Assembly: GCF_000719555.1 (NCBI RefSeq) | Contig: NZ_JOGX01000020.1 | Coordinates: 1 to 64,000, forward strand | Reading direction: 5' to 3' | Length of the DNA stretch: 64,000 bases | Source of the DNA: Streptomyces sp. NRRL F-5727 | GTDB taxonomy: Bacteria; Actinomycetota; Actinomycetes; Streptomycetales; Streptomycetaceae | Shown: in pieces, positions 62,794 through 64,000 of the stretch | Layout: every line of letters starts with the position of its first letter | Position numbering within the stretch: position 1 is the first letter of the stretch | Notes under the pieces: generated by a model | Databases searched by the model: none | What the model was told of the DNA's origin: nothing | What the model saw: the letters and a program-made list of their open reading frames with translations, nothing else | Program-made: the position numbers and the translations under genes

Positions 62794-64000
62794 GCAGCGA
62801 CGCGACCACCGCCATTCCCACACTCCCCTTCGCGGAGGCCGCCGGGGCCGCCCCGGAGCCCGAGGCCCCGGTCCTCGGACTCGGCGCCTCCCTGCCGCAG
62901 GCCGACGCCCGCGCCAAGGCCGAGGGCACCTTCCCGTACGCCTCCGACCTGTGGGCCGAGGGCCTGCTGTGGGCCGCCATCCTGCGCTCCCCGCACGCCC
63001 ACGCCCGGATCGTCTCCGTCGACACCTCCGCCGCCGAGGCCATGCCCGGCGTACGGGCCGTGGTGACGGCCGCCGACGTGCCCGGCGCGGCCACCTACGG
63101 CCGGCGCGTCGCCGACCGGCCCGTCTTCGCCGACGGACTCGTCCGGCACCACGGCGAGGCCATCGCCGCCGTCGCCGCCGACCACCCCGACACCGCCCGG
63201 CTCGCCACCGCCGCCATCCTCGTCGAGTACGAGCTCCTGGAGCCCGTCACCGACCCGGAGAAGGCGTTCGAGGCCGAACCCCTCCACCCCGACGGCAACC
63301 TGATCCGGCACATCCCGCTGCGCTTCGGCGACCCGGAGGCCACCGGCGAGGTCGTCGTCGAGGGCCTCTACCGGGTCGGCCGCCAGGACCCCGCCCCCAT
63401 CGGCGCCGAGGCCGGACTCGCCGTGCCCCGCCCCGACGGCGGCGTCGAGCTGTACACCGCCTCCACCGACCCGCACACCGACCGCGACCTCGCCGCCGCC
63501 TGCTTCGGTCTCACCCCCGACCAGGTCAAGGTCGTCGTCACCGGCGTCCCCGGCGCCACCGGCGACCGCGAGGACCCCGGCTTCCAGATCCCCCTCGGCC
63601 TGCTCGCGCTGCGCACCGGCTGCCCGGTGAAACTCACCGCCACCCGCGAGGAGTCCTTCCTCGGCCACGCCCACCGGCACCCCACCCTGCTGCGCTACCG
63701 CCACCACGCCGACGCCGAGGGCCGCCTGGTCAAGGTGGAGGCCCAGATCCTGCTGGACGCGGGCGCGTACGCCGACTCCTCGTCCGAGTCCCTCGCCGCC
63801 GCCGTCGCCTTCGCCTGCGGCCCGTACGTCGTCCCGCACGCCTTCGTCGAGGGCTGGGCGGTCCGCACCAACAACCCGCCCTCCGGACACGTCCGCGGCG
63901 AGGGCGCGATGCAGGTCTGCGCCGCCTACGAGGCGCAGATGGACAAGCTCGCCGGCCGCCTCGGCATCGACCCCGCCGAGCTGCGCATGCGGAACGTCAT
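62790..64000 (+). CDS. Molybdenum hydroxylase catalytic subunit (5' part)
   Basis: The frame opens at GTG 62790, overlapping the 2Fe-2S gene by 4 bp, and continues to the window edge (403 codons). It matches the large molybdopterin-cytosine/molybdopterin-binding subunit: DARAKAEGTFPYASDLWAEGLLWAAILRSPHAHARI, then VADRPVFADGLVRHHGEAIAAVAA, and the GHVRGEGAMQVCAAYE region close to the edge. It hydroxylates an N-heterocycle or aldehyde; the substrate cannot be told without the rest. The N-terminus carries about 35 extra residues before the family start. Confidence 0.9.
   Translation, partial: MSSDATTAIPTLPFAEAAGAAPEPEAPVLGLGASLPQADARAKAEGTFPYASDLWAEGLLWAAILRSPHAHARIVSVDTSAAEAMPGVRAVVTAADVPGAATYGRRVADRPVFADGLVRHHGEAIAAVAADHPDTARLATAAILVEYELLEPVTDPEKAFEAEPLHPDGNLIRHIPLRFGDPEATGEVVVEGLYRVGRQDPAPIGAEAGLAVPRPDGGVELYTASTDPHTDRDLAAACFGLTPDQVKVVVTGVPGATGDREDPGFQIPLGLLALRTGCPVKLTATREESFLGHAHRHPTLLRYRHHADAEGRLVKVEAQILLDAGAYADSSSESLAAAVAFACGPYVVPHAFVEGWAVRTNNPPSGHVRGEGAMQVCAAYEAQMDKLAGRLGIDPAELRMRNV

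Overview
This is high-GC actinobacterial chromosome, almost certainly Streptomyces. The signs are very high GC with strong third-position bias, GTG/TTG starts, TANNNT-type -10 elements placed directly before start codons, and a gene order (rrn, mtrAB-lpqB, hpf, secA, NAD-glutamate dehydrogenase, pkaA/pkaB, prfB, ftsEX, smpB-ssrA, narK-nnaR, helD, malic enzyme, hup, murA) that matches from memory the SCO3014-SCO2943 part of the Streptomyces coelicolor core chromosome. I see no insertion sequence, prophage, integrase or CRISPR array. This is core chromosome, with interest lying mainly in repeats, intergenic elements and unusual protein architectures.

Layout. 1-90: 3' end of a 5S rRNA with its terminator. 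0.3-9.4 kb: a membrane protein facing the mtrA-mtrB-lpqB envelope/cell-cycle signalling operon, then comF, the ribosome hibernation factor hpf and an orphan NarL-type regulator. 9.4-16.9 kb: an AlkX/YcaQ-type DNA glycosylase with a GNAT gene, secA, an Rv3235-like gene, a DUF6912 gene, a HAD hydrolase and a DJ-1/PfpI protein. 17.3-26.3 kb: a 1653-aa NAD-glutamate dehydrogenase, a GT87-like membrane glycosyltransferase, a TagGH-type polysaccharide exporter and a divergent TetR. 26.3-33.9 kb: an FHA/FtsK-type protein lacking canonical P-loop lysines and carrying a large repeat insertion, divergent from two Ser/Thr kinases (pkaA, pkaB). 34-41 kb: prfB, a sortase-type surface protein with 32 ADGGA repeats, a tiny zinc-ribbon membrane protein, ftsEX, an S41 protease, smpB and tmRNA. 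41-50 kb: a GH18-like secreted protein, an MFS/LysR divergent pair, narK-nnaR with a GlnR-type box, a GNAT and a HelD-type RNA polymerase-recycling ATPase. 50.2-50.45 kb: a candidate structured small RNA behind a sigma-R-like promoter. 50.6-55.3 kb: malic enzyme, HU, murA, YqgE and DUF3039. 55.4-60.1 kb: an amino-sugar ABC importer (binding lipoprotein and two permeases, no ATPase) with a cytoplasmic GH20 hexosaminidase. 60.4 kb to the end: a three-gene molybdenum hydroxylase operon running off the window; its 2Fe-2S subunit has an unusual ~310-residue N-terminal extension.

Working together: mtrAB-lpqB, ftsEX with the S41 protease, murA and the TagGH exporter all serve the cell envelope and division. 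prfB, smpB and ssrA serve translation termination and rescue. narK, nnaR and the GlnR box form a nitrate module. The least understood pieces are the kinase/FHA/pseudo-ATPase neighbourhood, the ADGGA surface protein and the small RNA at 50.3 kb. All functional statements rest on reading the sequence plus recalled family knowledge; no database search was run.
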